DNA from: Mycobacterium sp.
GTDB taxonomy: Bacteria > Actinomycetota > Actinomycetes > Mycobacteriales > Mycobacteriaceae
Length of the DNA stretch: 64,000 nt
NCBI GenBank assembly: GCA_018401645.1
Contig: JAGYKK010000008.1
Span: 36,316-100,315, forward strand
Reading direction: 5' to 3'
The notes under the pieces were generated by a model, which saw nothing but the letters and a program-made list of their open reading frames with translations, was not told where the DNA came from and searched no databases. The position numbers and the translations under genes are program-made. Positions 33,283 through 42,884 of the stretch are shown here, piece by piece; the first letter of the stretch is position 1, and each line of letters opens with the position of its first letter.

Positions 33283-33319
33283 TCCGACGACGGGCGTCGC
33301 TGACTTAGAGTCAGAGGCG

Positions 33320-34072
33320 ATGACCACACACCCGGATGCCCACTCACGTGTCGCGGTGGTCACCGGTGCCAGTTCGGGCATCGGTGCGGCGACCGCGCGA
33401 ACACTCGCGGCACAGGGCTTCCATGTGGTCGCCCTGGCCCGTCGAGGCGAGGCCGTTCAGCGTCTGGCCGAGCAGATCGGCGGCACCGCGGTGGTGGCTG
33501 ACGTCACCGATGATGCTGCGGTGCGCGCCCTCGCCGCGGGCCTGACCCGAGTGGACGTTCTGGTGAACAATGCCGGCGGGGCCAAGGGCCTGAACACCGT
33601 GGCGGAGGCCGACCTCGACGACTGGCGCTGGATGTGGGAGACCAACGTGCTGGGCACGCTGCGGGTGACCCGCGCCCTGCTGCCCGCTCTGATCGCCTCA
33701 GGCGACGGACTGATCGTGACGGTGACCTCCGTCGCAGCACTGGAGGTCTACGACGGCGGCGCGGGGTACACCGCGGCCAAGCACGCTCAGGGCGCCCTGC
33801 ACCGCACACTGCGGGGTGAACTGCTGGGAAAGCCCGTCCGGCTGACCGAGATCGCACCGGGTGCCGTGCAGACCGAGTTCTCGCTGGTGCGCTTCGACGG
33901 CGACGAGACGCGCGCCCAAGCCGTCTACGCCGGAATCACCCCTTTGCGCGCCGAGGACGTCGCCGAGGTGATCGGTTTCGTGGCCGCCCGTCCCGCCCAT
34001 GTCAACATCGATCAGATCGTCGTCCGTCCGCGCGATCAGGCCAGCGCAAGCCGGTTCAGCCGCCGGGTCTGA
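33320..34072 (+). CDS. Short-chain dehydrogenase/reductase (Rv0484c-like)
   Basis: A 250-residue classical SDR. The cofactor motif is [14 protein letters not shown] at residues 13-26, the structural NNAGG is at about 87-91, and the catalytic Ser-Tyr-Lys are in [22 protein letters not shown]. The ATG at 33320 is chosen because AGAGG lies just upstream and the longer frame would run into mshA. A TAGAGT sequence 11-16 nt upstream could serve as a -10 element. The substrate is unknown. Its stop is 5 nt from the murB stop, on the opposite strand. Confidence 0.88.
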   Translation: MTTHPDAHSRVAVVTGASSGIGAATARTLAAQGFHVVALARRGEAVQRLAEQIGGTAVVADVTDDAAVRALAAGLTRVDVLVNNAGGAKGLNTVAEADLDDWRWMWETNVLGTLRVTRALLPALIASGDGLIVTVTSVAALEVYDGGAGYTAAKHAQGALHRTLRGELLGKPVRLTEIAPGAVQTEFSLVRFDGDETRAQAVYAGITPLRAEDVAEVIGFVAARPAHVNIDQIVVRPRDQASASRFSRRV

Positions 34073-34077
34073 TCGCG

Positions 34078-35136
34078 TTATAACGCGCAGCCGACGAGCA
34101 CCGGTTCTTCAACCAGGGTTACGCCGAATGCCGCGTGCACCCCGTCGCGCACGGTGCGGGCCAGTGCCAGCACGTCGGCGGTCGTCGCCCCGCCGCGGTT
34201 GGTCAACGCCAACGCGTGCTTCATCGACAGCCGGCACGGCCCTTCCCCCGGGAATCCCTTGCCGAAGCCGGCCCGTTCCACCAGCCACCCCGCGGCGATC
34301 TTCACACCGTCCGGGGCCGGGTAGTGCGGAATCGGCGAGGAGACGTCGGCCTGCAACCGCTGGAACCGCTCGAGGGGAACCACCGGATTGGTGAAGAACG
34401 ATCCGACGCTGACGGTGTCGTGGTCGGCCGCGTCGAGCACCATGCCCTTGCGCGCCCGCAACGCCAGCACGGCCGCGCGCACCTGAGCCGGATCGGCCTG
34501 GGACCCGACGGGCATGCCGAGTGTGGTCGCGAGTTCGGCGTAGCGAAGCGGCGCCGAGCGTCCCGCTTCGTCCAAGGCGAACTCCACCTCAAGCACGACC
34601 GTGGCCGGGGAACCTTTGAGCACGCTGCGCCGGTAGCCGAATCCCAGTTCCGACGCGGGCACCCAGCGCACGTCGCCGGTCGGGCGATCCAGCAGTTTCA
34701 CCCGGGTCAAAGTGTCGGCCACCTCCACGCCGTAGGCACCAACGTTTTGAACCGGTGTCGCGCCCGTCGACCCCGGTATGCCCGAAAGACACTCCAGGCC
34801 ACCCAAATTCGACTCCACGGCTGTGCTGACGACGTGGTCCCAGTCGGCGCCGGCCTCGGCTCGCAACAACCCGGACGCAACGGTGACCGCGGCGCTGGTC
34901 AACAGAACAACGGTGAGACCGCTCAGATCGTCGGCGACCACCACGTTAGATCCACCGCCCAGCACCAGGACCGGGTCATCACCGCCGTCCAATACCCGCA
35001 GTGTCGTGATGATCTGATCACTGGTCTCACAGCTGATGACCCGGCGGGCGACCGGTCCGACCCGCAACGTGGTCAGGCCGGCCAACGGAACATTCACGTC
35101 GACCTGCGCGCCGCCGAATTCCTCCCGCGTCCTCAC
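34078..35136 (-). CDS. murB: UDP-N-acetylenolpyruvoylglucosamine reductase
   Basis: MurB is the FAD enzyme that reduces UDP-GlcNAc-enolpyruvate to UDP-MurNAc in peptidoglycan synthesis. Family motifs are [56 protein letters not shown] (FAD site), [18 protein letters not shown] with the catalytic serine, and [16 protein letters not shown]. The GTG at 35136 (VRTREEFGG) gives 352 residues. The frame opens at 35181, but that would overlap the divergent DUF2505 gene. The L,D-transpeptidase gene usually next to murB (lprQ) is not here. Confidence 0.92.
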   Translation of the reverse strand: MRTREEFGGAQVDVNVPLAGLTTLRVGPVARRVISCETSDQIITTLRVLDGGDDPVLVLGGGSNVVVADDLSGLTVVLLTSAAVTVASGLLRAEAGADWDHVVSTAVESNLGGLECLSGIPGSTGATPVQNVGAYGVEVADTLTRVKLLDRPTGDVRWVPASELGFGYRRSVLKGSPATVVLEVEFALDEAGRSAPLRYAELATTLGMPVGSQADPAQVRAAVLALRARKGMVLDAADHDTVSVGSFFTNPVVPLERFQRLQADVSSPIPHYPAPDGVKIAAGWLVERAGFGKGFPGEGPCRLSMKHALALTNRGGATTADVLALARTVRDGVHAAFGVTLVEEPVLVGCAL

Positions 35137-35161
35137 GCCCGCTAACGTAACGTCATCGGCT

Positions 35162-35668
35162 ATGCCGCGTTCATTCGACATGGCCAGCGACTACGACAGC
35201 ACCGTCGCCAAAGTGCACCGCGCCCTTCGCACGAAGCAGTACTGGCAAGCCCGACTGGCCGATTCCGGCGTCGATGAAGCCAGGCTCGACTCGATCACGC
35301 TCGGCCAAGACGGTGGTGTCGACGTGGTGACCACCCAGGTGCTGCTGTCCTCCCGGCTGCCCGGGTTCGTCTCCCAGTTCCATCGCGGCGACCTGGAGAT
35401 CCGGCGGGAGGAACTGTGGACCCCGCTGGTCGACGGCCAGGCCACCGCGGCGATCACCGGTGGCATCGCCGGGGCTCCGGTGTCGGTGACCGGAGGGGCG
35501 GAACTGACTCCCTCCGATGCCGGTGCCCACCTGGCCTTCGCCGCAAAAGTCACGGTCCGGGTGCCGTTGGTTGGCGGCAAGCTGGAAACCTTCATCAGTA
35601 ACCAATTGGTCGAGCTACTCAATGCTGAGCAACGATTCACCACCCGGTGGCTCGCCGGCGAGCGCTGA
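35162..35668 (+). CDS. DUF2505 family protein (Rv0481c-like), copy 1
   Basis: A 168-residue protein with the alternating strand/helix pattern of the START-like DUF2505 family: [48 protein letters not shown] and a C-terminal [24 protein letters not shown] amphipathic helix. Ligand and function are unknown. It is divergent from murB (25-nt gap) and followed by a second DUF2505-like gene. Confidence 0.78.
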   Translation: MPRSFDMASDYDSTVAKVHRALRTKQYWQARLADSGVDEARLDSITLGQDGGVDVVTTQVLLSSRLPGFVSQFHRGDLEIRREELWTPLVDGQATAAITGGIAGAPVSVTGGAELTPSDAGAHLAFAAKVTVRVPLVGGKLETFISNQLVELLNAEQRFTTRWLAGER

Positions 35669-35689
35669 GGCCACCGGTACCGTGAGGCC

Positions 35690-36205
35690 ATGCCCCGCAG
35701 CATGGTCCATACCGTCGATGTCGACGTGCCGGCCGCTGAGATGTACCGGAACTTCACCGGCATCGGTTATTGGCAGGACCTCGTCGAGTTCTACCGCGAG
35801 AACGGCTCCCAGACCGAGATCGCGAACTTCGCCACCGACGAGAACGGAACCGACGTCGCGTTCTCCCACATCTTGTCGGCGCTAGATCTTCCGCCGGTGG
35901 CCCGGCCGGTGCTGCCGGGGACCTTCGTTATCACCCGCGAGCAGCATTTCGATCCGTTCCAGGAGGCCACCCAGCGGGCCTACGGTCGGTACCGAGCAGT
36001 GATTCCCGCGGTGCCGGTCCAGGTGACGGGTGACTACACCCTGCTGGACGCCACGCCGGGCAGCCAGATGCGGCTGGAAACACTCTGCACGGCAAGAGTT
36101 CCCATCATCGGCGGACAAATCGAGCAGTTGCTCGTCAACGGCCTTCGGACGCTGTTCACCAAAGAGGGGGAGTTCACGGCCGATCGGATCGGCGGCCATC
36201 GCTAG
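35690..36205 (+). CDS. DUF2505 family protein, copy 2
   Basis: A 171-residue protein with the same plan as the preceding gene: it starts MPRSMVHTVDVDVPAAEMYRN and ends VPIIGGQIEQLLVNGLRTLFTKEGEFTADR, aligned with the [13 protein letters not shown]...LLNAEQ end of copy 1. The N-termini MPRSF and MPRSM also agree. Tandem duplication with strong divergence is inferred. The two genes are 21 nt apart on one strand. Confidence 0.7.
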   Translation: MPRSMVHTVDVDVPAAEMYRNFTGIGYWQDLVEFYRENGSQTEIANFATDENGTDVAFSHILSALDLPPVARPVLPGTFVITREQHFDPFQEATQRAYGRYRAVIPAVPVQVTGDYTLLDATPGSQMRLETLCTARVPIIGGQIEQLLVNGLRTLFTKEGEFTADRIGGHR

Positions 36206-36221
36206 ACCACGTCCCGTGGGT

Positions 36222-36993
36222 ATGGCGACCCGGGGGACGACCGGAGTCAACCGGTTGCGCCGCGCCGACAGGTGGCTTACCGGATCACCGCGAGTCCGAT
36301 CGGTCCTGCAGTCCGGTCTCGACCCGGTGGCCGTTGACCTCGGCTACGGACGACTGCCGGTCACCACACTGGAGCTTGCGGCCCGACTGCGAACCCTGCG
36401 CCCAGACCTGCGGGTCGTCGGCCTGGAGATCGATCCGGACCGGGTTGCGGCTGCCCGCCAAGCCGGAGACCACCGCGTCGAATTCGCCCTGGGCGGCTTC
36501 GAATTAGCGGGGCTGAGCCCGGTCCTGGTCCGGGCATTCAACGTACTGCGGCAGTATCCACCGGACGCCGTCGCCGACGCCTGGCACCGCATGCAATCCC
36601 AACTCGCACCGGGCGGGCTGATCGTCGACGGCACCTGCGACGAGTTGGGCCGGCGCTGCTGCTGGGTGCTGCTGGACCGCGACGCGCCCGGTGAGCCTGA
36701 CCCTGTCGTGTGACCCGCACTCGATCACCGTCCCCTCGGATTTGGCCGAACGATTACCAAAAGTGCTTATCCACGACAATGTTCCGGGCCAGCCGATCCA
36801 CACTCTGCTTGCTGCCGCCGACCACGCCTGGGCCGCGGCAGCCGGGCAATCGGTGTTCGGGCCACGTACCCGGTGGCGCGCCATGCTGACGGCGTTGCAC
36901 ACTGCCGGTGTGCCGGTCGAGTCGCAGCGGCGTAGCCTACGCGACGCGGTGCTGACGGTGCCCTGGGCAACCGTGGCTCCGCCGTTAGGCTGA
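36222..36993 (+). pseudogene. SAM-dependent methyltransferase-like protein, one frameshift
   Basis: A class I methyltransferase-like protein of about 257 residues. Motif I is AVDLGYGRLPVTTLELA, an acidic GLEIDPDRVAAARQAG follows, and the downstream region reads FNVLRQYPPDAVADAWHRM. The frame then breaks at about 36690 in a CCCGG run. The remaining ~100 codons in the next frame (SLTLSCDPHSITVPSDLAERLPK to VPWATVAPPLG) complete the protein. Removing one G joins VLLDRDAP to VSLTLSCD. The start may be GTG 36216 or ATG 36222. The substrate is unknown. Confidence 0.72.
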
Positions 36994-36998
36994 TCGGC

Positions 36999-37789
36999 AT
37001 GCGGATTGCGTGCGCGCAGATTCTCTCGGGCACCGTTCCGGGCGCAAATCTGCAACTGGTGGAGGACCACACCCGCCGCGGGGCCGACGCCGGTGCCCGG
37101 TTGGTGATCTTCCCGGAAGCCACGATGTGTCGACTCGGGACGCCGCTGGCGCCGATCGCCGAACCCCTCGACGGCCGCTGGGCGGACGCGGTCCGCGGGA
37201 TTGCCGCCGCGGCCGGCGTCACCGTCGTCGTCGGCATGTTCACCCCGTCCTCCGACGGCCGCATCACCAACACGCTGCTGATCACCGGCGGCGGTGCCGA
37301 GGACCACTACGACAAGATCCACCTCTACGACGCGTTCGGATTCACCGAGTCGACGACGGTCGCGCCGGGCCGCACGCCCGTCGTGGTGACCGTCGACGGC
37401 GTTGGTGTCGGGGTGACGCTGTGCTACGACATCCGCTTCCCCGGGCTCTACACCGAACTGGCGCGGCGCGGCGCATCGCTGATCACGGTCAGCGCATCGT
37501 GGGGCGCGGGGCCGGGCAAGCTGGACCAGTGGGGCCTGCTGGCGCGTGCCCGGGCGCGCCTGGCGCGTGCCTGGGTGCGTCTGGCGGCAGCACCGACGGC
37601 GGCGACGGTACCCACCGGGGTGGGCGGCAGCTGATCGCGCCCCGGGCGAGTGCTCGCATCTGCCGGTTCCGGATCCGCAACTTCTGGTCCTGCGACATCG
37701 ACGTCGAAAGCTTGCGGCAGTGCGCGATGCGCTGCCGTGCTCCGCAACCGCTCGGAGTTCGCCGGAGCAGTACGGCAGAATCGAGGTGA
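36999..37789 (+). pseudogene. Nitrilase/carbon-nitrogen hydrolase (Rv0480c-like), 3' part frameshifted
   Basis: A nitrilase-superfamily amidase, probably an omega-amidase-like or deaminated-glutathione-amidase-like enzyme. The catalytic triad is visible: Glu40 in VIFPEATM, Lys106 in YDKIHLYDAFGF and Cys142 in LCYDIRFPGLY. The frame is intact to about 37540 (DQWGLLARARA). After that the expected GVGGSQ..., DIDVE...VRDALPVLRNRSEF segments are spread over three frames. The frame that ends at 37789 overlaps the next GTG as GTGA, giving about 263 codons overall. Confidence 0.8.
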
Positions 37790-38731
37790 CGATCCCGCCG
37801 CTGGGCCAGCCCTTCCCCCCCGGGCCAGCCGCCCCGTCCGCCCTTCCGAGCCCCCACCCAGCGAATACCGCACCCCACCGGTGCCCGGCTACGGCCCACC
37901 GCCGCCGGGCACCGGCTACGGCCCAGCCGCCGGGCACCGTCGGCCCACCGCCGTCGGGCACCGGCTACGCCCCGTCGGGGCCCACCGCCGCCGGCGGAGG
38001 AACCGGCGCGGCGCGACCCGTTGTCGATGATCCTCATTCTGGTCATCGCCGCCGCGTCGCCCTGGCAGCTGCTGGGCGCGGAGTTGTACGCCCGCCACAC
38101 CGCGAACTCGATCGTGGCCAAGGCCGTCAGCTGTGTGGTCAAGGACAATGCGACCGCATCATTCGGACTGCGGCCGTTCCTCGTGCAGCACTTCACCCAT
38201 TCCTATCGCGACATGACAGTGGAGACCGCCGGTAACCAGATCCGCGAGGCCAAGGGCATGAAACTCACGCTCACCCTCGACGATGTCCGGATCAAACCGA
38301 CCGCCGACTCGGCCGGCACACTGGGAACCCTCGACGCCGACATCACCTGGTCCACCGAGGGCATCAAACAAACCGTGCAGGGGGTCATCCCGCTACTCGG
38401 CGGGCTGGTCAACAACGTCACCGCCGACCCGTCCGACGGGACCCTGGAGATCCAGGCCACTCTGGGCACCGTGACGGTGAAGCCTCAAGTCGCCGATGGT
38501 GGTCTGACCCTGGAAGTGGTCAGGGTAAGCGGATTGGGCTTCACACTGCCGCGCGAGAGCGTTCAACCCGCGCTGGATGTCTTCACCACTGCGTTGACCG
38601 CGAACCTCCCGATGGGCATTCGCGCCGACCGCGTCGCAGTCACCGACACCGGGGTCAGCGCCCGTTTCGTGACACGGGACGCGACGATTCCCAACGGGCA
38701 ACAGGACGCCTGCTTCGCCGGGGTTGGTTAA
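37786..38731 (+). pseudogene. Proline-rich DUF2993 (LmeA-like) membrane-anchored protein, frameshifts in N-terminal region
   Basis: A membrane-anchored, mostly extracytoplasmic protein of about 315 codons. The first ~80 codons are proline/glycine-rich (GYGPPPPGTGYGP) and change frame several times in C/G runs. From about 38020 a clean frame gives a transmembrane segment ILVIAAASPWQLLGAELYA and a DUF2993-type lipid-binding domain with RPFLVQHFTHSYRDMTVE, LTLDDVRIKP and GLVNNVTADPSDGTLEIQA. It resembles Rv0479c. The GTG at 37786 overlaps the nitrilase stop. Confidence 0.75.
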
Positions 38732-38740
38732 TCAGGTCGG

Positions 38741-39148
38741 TTAAACGGCTTCTTCGGCGCCGCCGGGGTTGCACCGGGATGCCACCATCACGTCCTCATC
38801 CACCGACGGCCGCCACGCCTCGAGATTCCAACTGACCTTGCCCGGCTCGGCCAATTCGGCGAAGTGCCAGTGGCAGACGAACTGGGCCCGCATTCCCGGG
38901 GTGTCAGCTTCGGGTACCAGGGCCAGTACCTCGAGCCATGCCCGCTCGGACTCCGCAGCGCTCTTACCGAACTGACCGGCGACCTCCCGGCCCGTACTGG
39001 TCGGGTAGACACGCAGGCTGGACAGGTCGCGATAGCGCGCCCACGTGGCGTTGTCGATGTAGAGCCCGCTGACGGCCTCAGCGGTCGCGGCGGGCGCCAT
39101 GGGAAGGGCGATCATCAAGGCCGTTGCCGACAGCCACCGCGTGATCAG
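38741..39148 (-). CDS. Small secreted protein (Rv0477-like), possible CTG start
   Basis: About 135 residues with a signal-peptide-like start ([24 protein letters not shown]) and a secreted domain containing [50 protein letters not shown] and a C-terminal [12 protein letters not shown]; two cysteines could form a disulfide. No ATG/GTG/TTG gives a full signal peptide. A CTG at 39148 overlaps the upstream stop as CTGA, matching the 4-nt overlaps seen elsewhere. The first ATG is at 39115 and would truncate the signal. Start is therefore uncertain. Function is unknown. Confidence 0.7.
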   Translation of the reverse strand: MITRWLSATALMIALPMAPAATAEAVSGLYIDNATWARYRDLSSLRVYPTSTGREVAGQFGKSAAESERAWLEVLALVPEADTPGMRAQFVCHWHFAELAEPGKVSWNLEAWRPSVDEDVMVASRCNPGGAEEAV

Positions 39149-39426
39149 CGGGATTTCCCCTGGACCTCGAGCAGTTTGGGACGGACATCCACCAGGTAGA
39201 CACCGGCGGCGACTGCTGCAATGACCATTCCCATGACACCCAGCACGAAGGACAGCAGGCCCGATACCCCAAGGATCGCCAGCCACGCCGGCTTGGTCAG
39301 CTTGTTCGCGGCGGGGTAGGCGTCGGGTCGTTGCCTCGCGGCGTTGACGAACGCGTAGGCAGTCACCGCGAGGACCGCCCAGGAAAGGACAACAAGAACG
39401 ACACCCGCCACACCTTCAAGCCTCAC
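39145..39426 (-). CDS. Small membrane protein, DUF2516-like (Rv0476-like)
   Basis: A 93-residue protein with a first hydrophobic segment at residues 6-28, the loop [20 protein letters not shown], then two closely spaced hydrophobic stretches (49-60 and 63-80) and a basic tail [12 protein letters not shown]. It lies downstream of hbhA on the same strand, with a 58-nt gap, and overlaps the secreted-protein gene. Function is unknown. Confidence 0.75.
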   Translation of the reverse strand: MRLEGVAGVVLVVLSWAVLAVTAYAFVNAARQRPDAYPAANKLTKPAWLAILGVSGLLSFVLGVMGMVIAAVAAGVYLVDVRPKLLEVQGKSR

Positions 39427-39484
39427 GGCTTCCAGAGTAGGCGGGTGTCGTCCTTGACGTCGAACCCGGTGCTAATCGTCCGGG

Positions 39485-40210
39485 TTACTTCTGGGTGACC
39501 CGCTTGGCCGGGGCCCGCTTGACGGTCTTCTTAACGGCCTTCTTGGCGGCCTTGACCGGCGCCTTACGAGCGACGGCCCGCTTGACCGGAGCCTTCTTGG
39601 CCGGAGCCTTGCGGGCCGGAGCCTTCTTGGCCGGAGCCTTACGAGCGACGACCTTCTTGGCCGGAGCCTTGCGGGCCGGAGCCTTCTTGGTGACCTGCTT
39701 GACGGCCTTCTTGATGGTCGAGCGGGCCGGGGCCTTCTTGACCGGGATGTCGACACCGACCAGCTTCGCCGCCCGCTCGCCGACGGCGCGGGTCTGCGCC
39801 GAGACACTGCCGAGGGCTTCCTGGGTCAATTCGACGGCCTGGTCGACGTAACCCTCGACGCGGTCGGCAGCCTCCTTGAAGTCCTGCTGGCCCATCAGCC
39901 GCTCGAGAGCGGCTTCGCCGCGCACGACGAGGGAGTTGTACGTCTCGGTAGCGTCATCCAAGAACTCCTCCGCGGCCTTGCGCAACTCCTCGGTGGTCAA
40001 CTTGCCGCGCAGGTCCTCCGAACGCCGGGGCAGCTTCTCCTGCAACCGGGTCAGCGCGGCGCGACGATCGTCCATCCGGTCGCCGGCCACCTCGGCCCGG
40101 TCCCGCAGATTGCTCAGGATCTCGTTGACCGTCGCAAGGGCGAGGTCGGCAGCGCCGACCGCGGCCAACAGCGGGGCCTTGAGTTCTTCAACGGTGTTGT
40201 ATTCGGCCAT
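39485..40210 (-). CDS. hbhA: Heparin-binding hemagglutinin-like protein HbhA
   Basis: A 241-residue surface or lipid-droplet-associated adhesin. Residues 1-150 form a long helical coiled-coil region starting [19 protein letters not shown]. The C-terminal ~85 residues are a lysine/alanine/proline-rich tail of [11 protein letters not shown] repeats, which in M. tuberculosis is methylated and binds heparan sulfate. The tail here is longer than in the M. tuberculosis protein as I remember it. The ATG follows an AAAGGAG ribosome binding site. An XRE regulator gene is immediately upstream. Confidence 0.9.
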   Translation of the reverse strand: MAEYNTVEELKAPLLAAVGAADLALATVNEILSNLRDRAEVAGDRMDDRRAALTRLQEKLPRRSEDLRGKLTTEELRKAAEEFLDDATETYNSLVVRGEAALERLMGQQDFKEAADRVEGYVDQAVELTQEALGSVSAQTRAVGERAAKLVGVDIPVKKAPARSTIKKAVKQVTKKAPARKAPAKKVVARKAPAKKAPARKAPAKKAPVKRAVARKAPVKAAKKAVKKTVKRAPAKRVTQK

Positions 40211-40282
40211 TTCACTGGCTCCTTTCGATTTTCACTGTGATTTCTCGATGGGATTTCATGATTGGTTGATCAGGAAAGCTGC

Positions 40283-40678
40283 TCAGTCGTCAGTCGGCGA
40301 CTCCTCACGCGCAGCCCCGTTCTGCTGACAGAACGATGCATAAATATCGAGCAGGACCCGCTTCTGGCGCTCACTTATCGCCGAATCCGTGACGATGGCG
40401 TCCGGTACCTGGCTCTGCTGCCCGGATTCCAGGAAGCCCGCTCGGACGTAGAGGACCTCAGCTGAGAGTCGTAGCGCCTTGGCGATCTGGCTGAGCACCT
40501 CGGCGGAGGGCTTGCGTAGCCCTCGTTCAATCTGGCTCAGGTACGGGTTGCTTACTCCCGCCCGTTGGGCGAGTTGTCGCACCGACACCTGGGCGGACTC
40601 ACGCTGGGTTCTGATGAAGCCGCCGATGTCCTGGGCGGCGTTGCTCACCACGGCGGTGATATCAGCTTCCTGTGCCAT
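40283..40678 (-). CDS. XRE-family transcriptional regulator (Rv0474-like)
   Basis: A 131-residue protein with an HTH_3 domain: IGGFIRTQRESAQVSVRQLAQRAGVSNPYLSQIERGLRKPS. A C-terminal part follows with YVRAGFL and SAISERQKRVLLDIYASF. The ATG at 40678 is preferred over one at 40693 because GAGGAGG lies 6-7 nt before it. I recall a report that the M. tuberculosis homolog binds copper and affects rpoB, which I cannot check. hbhA lies 72 nt downstream, and a repeat element lies upstream. Confidence 0.85.
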   Translation of the reverse strand: MAQEADITAVVSNAAQDIGGFIRTQRESAQVSVRQLAQRAGVSNPYLSQIERGLRKPSAEVLSQIAKALRLSAEVLYVRAGFLESGQQSQVPDAIVTDSAISERQKRVLLDIYASFCQQNGAAREESPTDD

Positions 40679-40733
40679 GGCTCGCCTCCTCATGATTGCG
40701 CTGTCGGTATCGGACCGTTACCACGATACCCGG

Positions 40734-40763
40734 AAGTGCTAGCTATTGCAAGCACTTGCTAGC
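40734..40763. promoter_or_regulatory. Candidate operator: repeated TGCTAGC upstream of the XRE regulator gene
   Basis: Two TGCTAGC copies in the same orientation start 20 nt apart (40737 and 40757), with AAGCACTTGC between them. A TATCGT that could be a -10 element lies about 10 nt closer to the regulator start. The element is between the DUF445 stop (40769) and the XRE gene. Autoregulation by the XRE protein is an inference. Confidence 0.45.
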
Positions 40764-40768
40764 GCAGG

Positions 40769-42121
40769 TCAGAAGAGGAATTTGGCGATCACATAGATGA
40801 CGAGGCCAGCCAGGGCACCCACCACCGTGCCATTGATCCTGATGAACTGAAGATCGCGGCCGACATGCAGTTCGATGCGGCGACTGGCCTCTTCGGCGTC
40901 CCAGCGTTCGATCGTGTCGGTGATGATCGCGGTCGCCTCGCCGCCGTACTGCTCGACGAGATGGCGGGCGCCACGGGTGATCCAGTCATCCACCTTGTCG
41001 CGCAGTTCGGCGTCATCGCACAGCGACTCCCCGATCCGCACCACTGAATCGGTGACGCGGCCGCGCAAAGCGCTCGAGGGATCATCGACGCCGTCAAGGA
41101 CCAGTCGCTTGAGCGTCTTCCACGCAGTCTCAGCGGCCCGGGTGACCTCGTCGCGGGCCATCAACTGATCCTTGATCGCGTCGGCACGGGCGATCGTCGC
41201 CTCGTCGTTCTGCAGGTCGTCGGCGAACTCGAACAGGAACCGATTGGCCGACTGCCTCAGCTCATGGTTGGGGTTACGTCGCACCTTGTCGGTGAAATCC
41301 ATCAGCTCGCGATGGATGCGATCTCCCACCAGGTTGTCGACGAACCGTGGTGACCAGGTGGGTGAGTCTCGAGTGACCACCCGTTCAATCGTCTCGCCGG
41401 CATTCAGCGACCACTCGAAGGCACGGTCGGCCAGCAACTGGATGAGCGCCTCCTGACGGTTCTCGGCCAGCAGCGAGGCCAACACCCGTCCGGCCGGCGG
41501 GCCCCACTGCGGTTCAGCGAGCCTCTTGACGATGGTGCGGTCGATGACCTGCTGGATATCCTCGTCATTGAGCAACTCCACCACGGCGCGCAGCGCAGTG
41601 GACGCCTCGGCAGCGACGCGGGCGGCATGCCGCGGTTCGGAAAGCCACTTGCCCACCCGGCCGCCGACCTCGGCATCACGCAACTTGGCCTCGATGATGT
41701 CCGGCGAGAGGAAGTTTTCCCGCACGAAGTTGCCGAGCCCCTCACCGAGTTGATCCTTCTTGCGCGGGATGATCGCGGTGTGCGGAATCTTGAGCCCAAG
41801 TGGGTGCCGGAACAGTGCGGTGACGGCAAACCAGTCGGCCAGCGCACCGATCATGCCGGCCTCGGCGGCCGCGCCCACGTAGCCCAGCCAACCCGGCCCA
41901 CCCTGGGCCTGACCCCACCGGCAGGCCAGGAAGATCACCGTCGCACCGACCAGGAAACCCAGCGCCACGGCCTTCATGCGGCGCAGTTCGCGGAGGCGTT
42001 GGGCGTCCGCCTCGGGATCGGCCCCGGCGAACGAGGCAGCGAACGATTCGGCAAACGAGGTATCCGGTTGCGCCGGGGTGTCCCGGACGCGATGTTTAGC
42101 AACCACCCGTCCATCATCCAC
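40769..42121 (-). CDS. DUF445 domain membrane protein (Rv0473-like)
   Basis: A 450-residue protein of the DUF445 (YjiN-like) family. Two hydrophobic segments lie at residues 50-66 and 78-104, with the family-typical ALADWFAVTALFRHPLGLKIPHTAIIPRKKD. A long helical domain follows, and a final C-terminal membrane segment reads INGTVVGALAGLVIYVIAKF. The helical region may be a membrane-tethered coiled coil. Function is unknown. It is divergent from the TetR gene, 43 nt away. Confidence 0.82.
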   Translation of the reverse strand: MDDGRVVAKHRVRDTPAQPDTSFAESFAASFAGADPEADAQRLRELRRMKAVALGFLVGATVIFLACRWGQAQGGPGWLGYVGAAAEAGMIGALADWFAVTALFRHPLGLKIPHTAIIPRKKDQLGEGLGNFVRENFLSPDIIEAKLRDAEVGGRVGKWLSEPRHAARVAAEASTALRAVVELLNDEDIQQVIDRTIVKRLAEPQWGPPAGRVLASLLAENRQEALIQLLADRAFEWSLNAGETIERVVTRDSPTWSPRFVDNLVGDRIHRELMDFTDKVRRNPNHELRQSANRFLFEFADDLQNDEATIARADAIKDQLMARDEVTRAAETAWKTLKRLVLDGVDDPSSALRGRVTDSVVRIGESLCDDAELRDKVDDWITRGARHLVEQYGGEATAIITDTIERWDAEEASRRIELHVGRDLQFIRINGTVVGALAGLVIYVIAKFLF

Positions 42122-42164
42122 GTGCCCGTAGACTGCACCTGGAAATGGGACGGATCAGACGATC

Positions 42165-42875
42165 GTGACGAACCAGATCAGCCCTACCGTGGCCAAAACC
42201 GTGACGAAGACCGATGGCCGCAAACGCCGGTGGCACCGGCACAAGGTGGAACGGCGTACCGAACTGGTGGACGGTACCCTCGACGCGATTCGGCGCCGGG
42301 GTCGCGACGTCAGTATGGATGAGATAGCCACCGACATCGGCGTGTCCAAAACCGTGCTGTACCGGTACTTCGTCGACAAGAACGACCTGACCACCGCCGT
42401 CATGATGCGGTTCGCACAGACAACGCTGATGCCAAACCTGGCCGCCGCGCTGTCCACCGACCTCGACGGGTTCGACCTGACCCGCGAGATCATCCGGGTG
42501 TACGTCGAGACGGTCGCAGCCGAACCCGAGCCCTACCGGTTCGTGATGGCGAACAGTTCGGTCAGCAAGAACAAGGTCATCGCCGATTCCGAACAGATCA
42601 TCGCCCGGATGCTGGCCCTGGTGCTTCGCCAGCGCATGCGGGCGGTCGGCATGGACACCAGCGGGGTGGAACCCTGGGCATTCATGATCGTCGGCGGAGT
42701 GCAACTGGCCACCCACTCCTGGATGTCGAACCCCCGGATGGCCAGCGGGGAGCTGATCGACTACCTGACCATGATGTGTTGGGGTTCGCTGTGCGGAATC
42801 GTCGAAGCCGGGGGCTCGTTGCAGATCTTCAACTCCGTGCCGCACCCCGCCCCGGTACTGCCACCCACCCCCTAA
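42165..42875 (+). CDS. TetR-family transcriptional regulator (Rv0472c-like)
   Basis: A 236-residue regulator. The HTH is in the N-terminal third: LVDGTLDAIRRRGRDVSMDEIATDIGVSKTVLYRYFVDKNDL. The C-terminal ligand domain includes EPEPYRFVMANSSVSKNK. The usual position next to mycolic-acid methyltransferase genes suggests lipid-related control, but here a PPK2 gene follows after 9 nt and is probably co-transcribed. The GTG at 42165 is used; another GTG lies 12 codons downstream. Confidence 0.83.
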   Translation: MTNQISPTVAKTVTKTDGRKRRWHRHKVERRTELVDGTLDAIRRRGRDVSMDEIATDIGVSKTVLYRYFVDKNDLTTAVMMRFAQTTLMPNLAAALSTDLDGFDLTREIIRVYVETVAAEPEPYRFVMANSSVSKNKVIADSEQIIARMLALVLRQRMRAVGMDTSGVEPWAFMIVGGVQLATHSWMSNPRMASGELIDYLTMMCWGSLCGIVEAGGSLQIFNSVPHPAPVLPPTP

Positions 42876-42884
42876 CCTTCGACC

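Noticed and set aside
36504..37961. 485-codon minus ORF across the methyltransferase and nitrilase genes
   Set aside because: Shadow frame in high-GC DNA; the + strand has nitrilase catalytic residues.
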